Origin: RQOF01 sp964461135
GTDB lineage: Bacteria; Calditrichota; Calditrichia; RBG-13-44-9
Reading direction: 5' to 3'
NCBI GenBank assembly: GCA_964461135.1
Contig: CAYWTB010000105.1
Span: 1-15,429, forward strand
DNA: 15,429 nt
Shown here one piece after another: positions 15,426 through 15,429 of this stretch (position 1 is its first letter; the number at the start of each line of letters is the position of its first letter). Made by a program: the position numbers and the translations under genes. The notes beneath the pieces are model-generated. The model had not been told where the DNA came from and did not search any database. It was given only the letters and a program-made list of their open reading frames with translations.

Positions 15426-15429
15426 TTTA

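Larger units (their letters stand above)
15083..15429. other. Non-coding region upstream of the FHA gene
   Basis: A 347-base AT-rich stretch without a supportable gene on either strand. The part nearest the FHA gene should hold its promoter: on the minus strand a TTGAAA is followed after 17 bases by TGCTAA (near 15167-15205), a weak sigma-70-like match. The distal part holds the inverted-repeat element listed separately. A purine-rich AAAGAAAG about 15 bases before the ATG may serve as a weak ribosome binding site. Confidence 0.45.

Overview
The window is a stretch of bacterial chromosome of moderate, AT-leaning composition in which all eight recognisable genes lie on the minus strand, so transcription runs from high to low coordinates. 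Two exported proteins end in the type IX secretion (Por) C-terminal sorting domain, with an N-P-F-N start, a G-I-Y near the end and a final K. That domain, the multi-domain Ig-like cargo and the GlyGly-rich TPR membrane proteins point to the FCB superphylum, most likely a lineage such as Calditrichota, KSB1, Marinimicrobia, Zixibacteria or Ignavibacteria. The sequence alone does not settle which. No rRNA, tRNA, CRISPR array or intact transposase is visible.

Right-hand region (15082 to 9328): a three-gene Ser/Thr phospho-signalling cluster in which every protein joins a cytoplasmic phospho-signalling domain to a different extracytoplasmic domain across one membrane segment. The order is FHA (phosphothreonine reader)-TM-MltD-like lytic transglycosylase, then PP2C phosphatase-TM-TPR-jelly-roll/lectin-like domain, then PknB-type kinase-TM-five PEGA-like repeats. 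Phosphatase and kinase are 7 bases apart and the kinase ribosome binding site lies in the phosphatase stop region. Reader, eraser and writer together suggest a trans-envelope circuit coupling cell-wall or envelope state to phosphorylation.

Middle region (9171 to 1407): a two-gene cassette present twice. Each copy is a small exported TPR protein with a Gly-rich C-terminal hydrophobic segment and a Pro-rich tail, followed by a large secreted protein with a type IX sorting domain. The two TPR proteins are nearly the same in their folded region (about 79 of 95 residues identical by hand count). The two cargo proteins share only a divergent C-terminal module plus sorting domain and differ greatly at the N-terminus (one fibronectin-like and one Kre9/KNH-like domain in one, four tandem Kre9/KNH-like domains in the other).

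Left end (1159 to 212): a smaller exported protein with a beta-rich N-terminal domain and a tail-fibre-like linker. It seems to be its own unit, since 247 bases and a terminator-like hairpin separate it from the preceding gene. The far right (15083-15429) holds no gene but contains a possible 133-bp element with imperfect inverted ends around a strong hairpin. A working model is that the signalling triad senses or remodels the envelope while the adjacent TPR/cargo pairs are built or displayed at the surface. The functional link between the two halves is inference from adjacency only.
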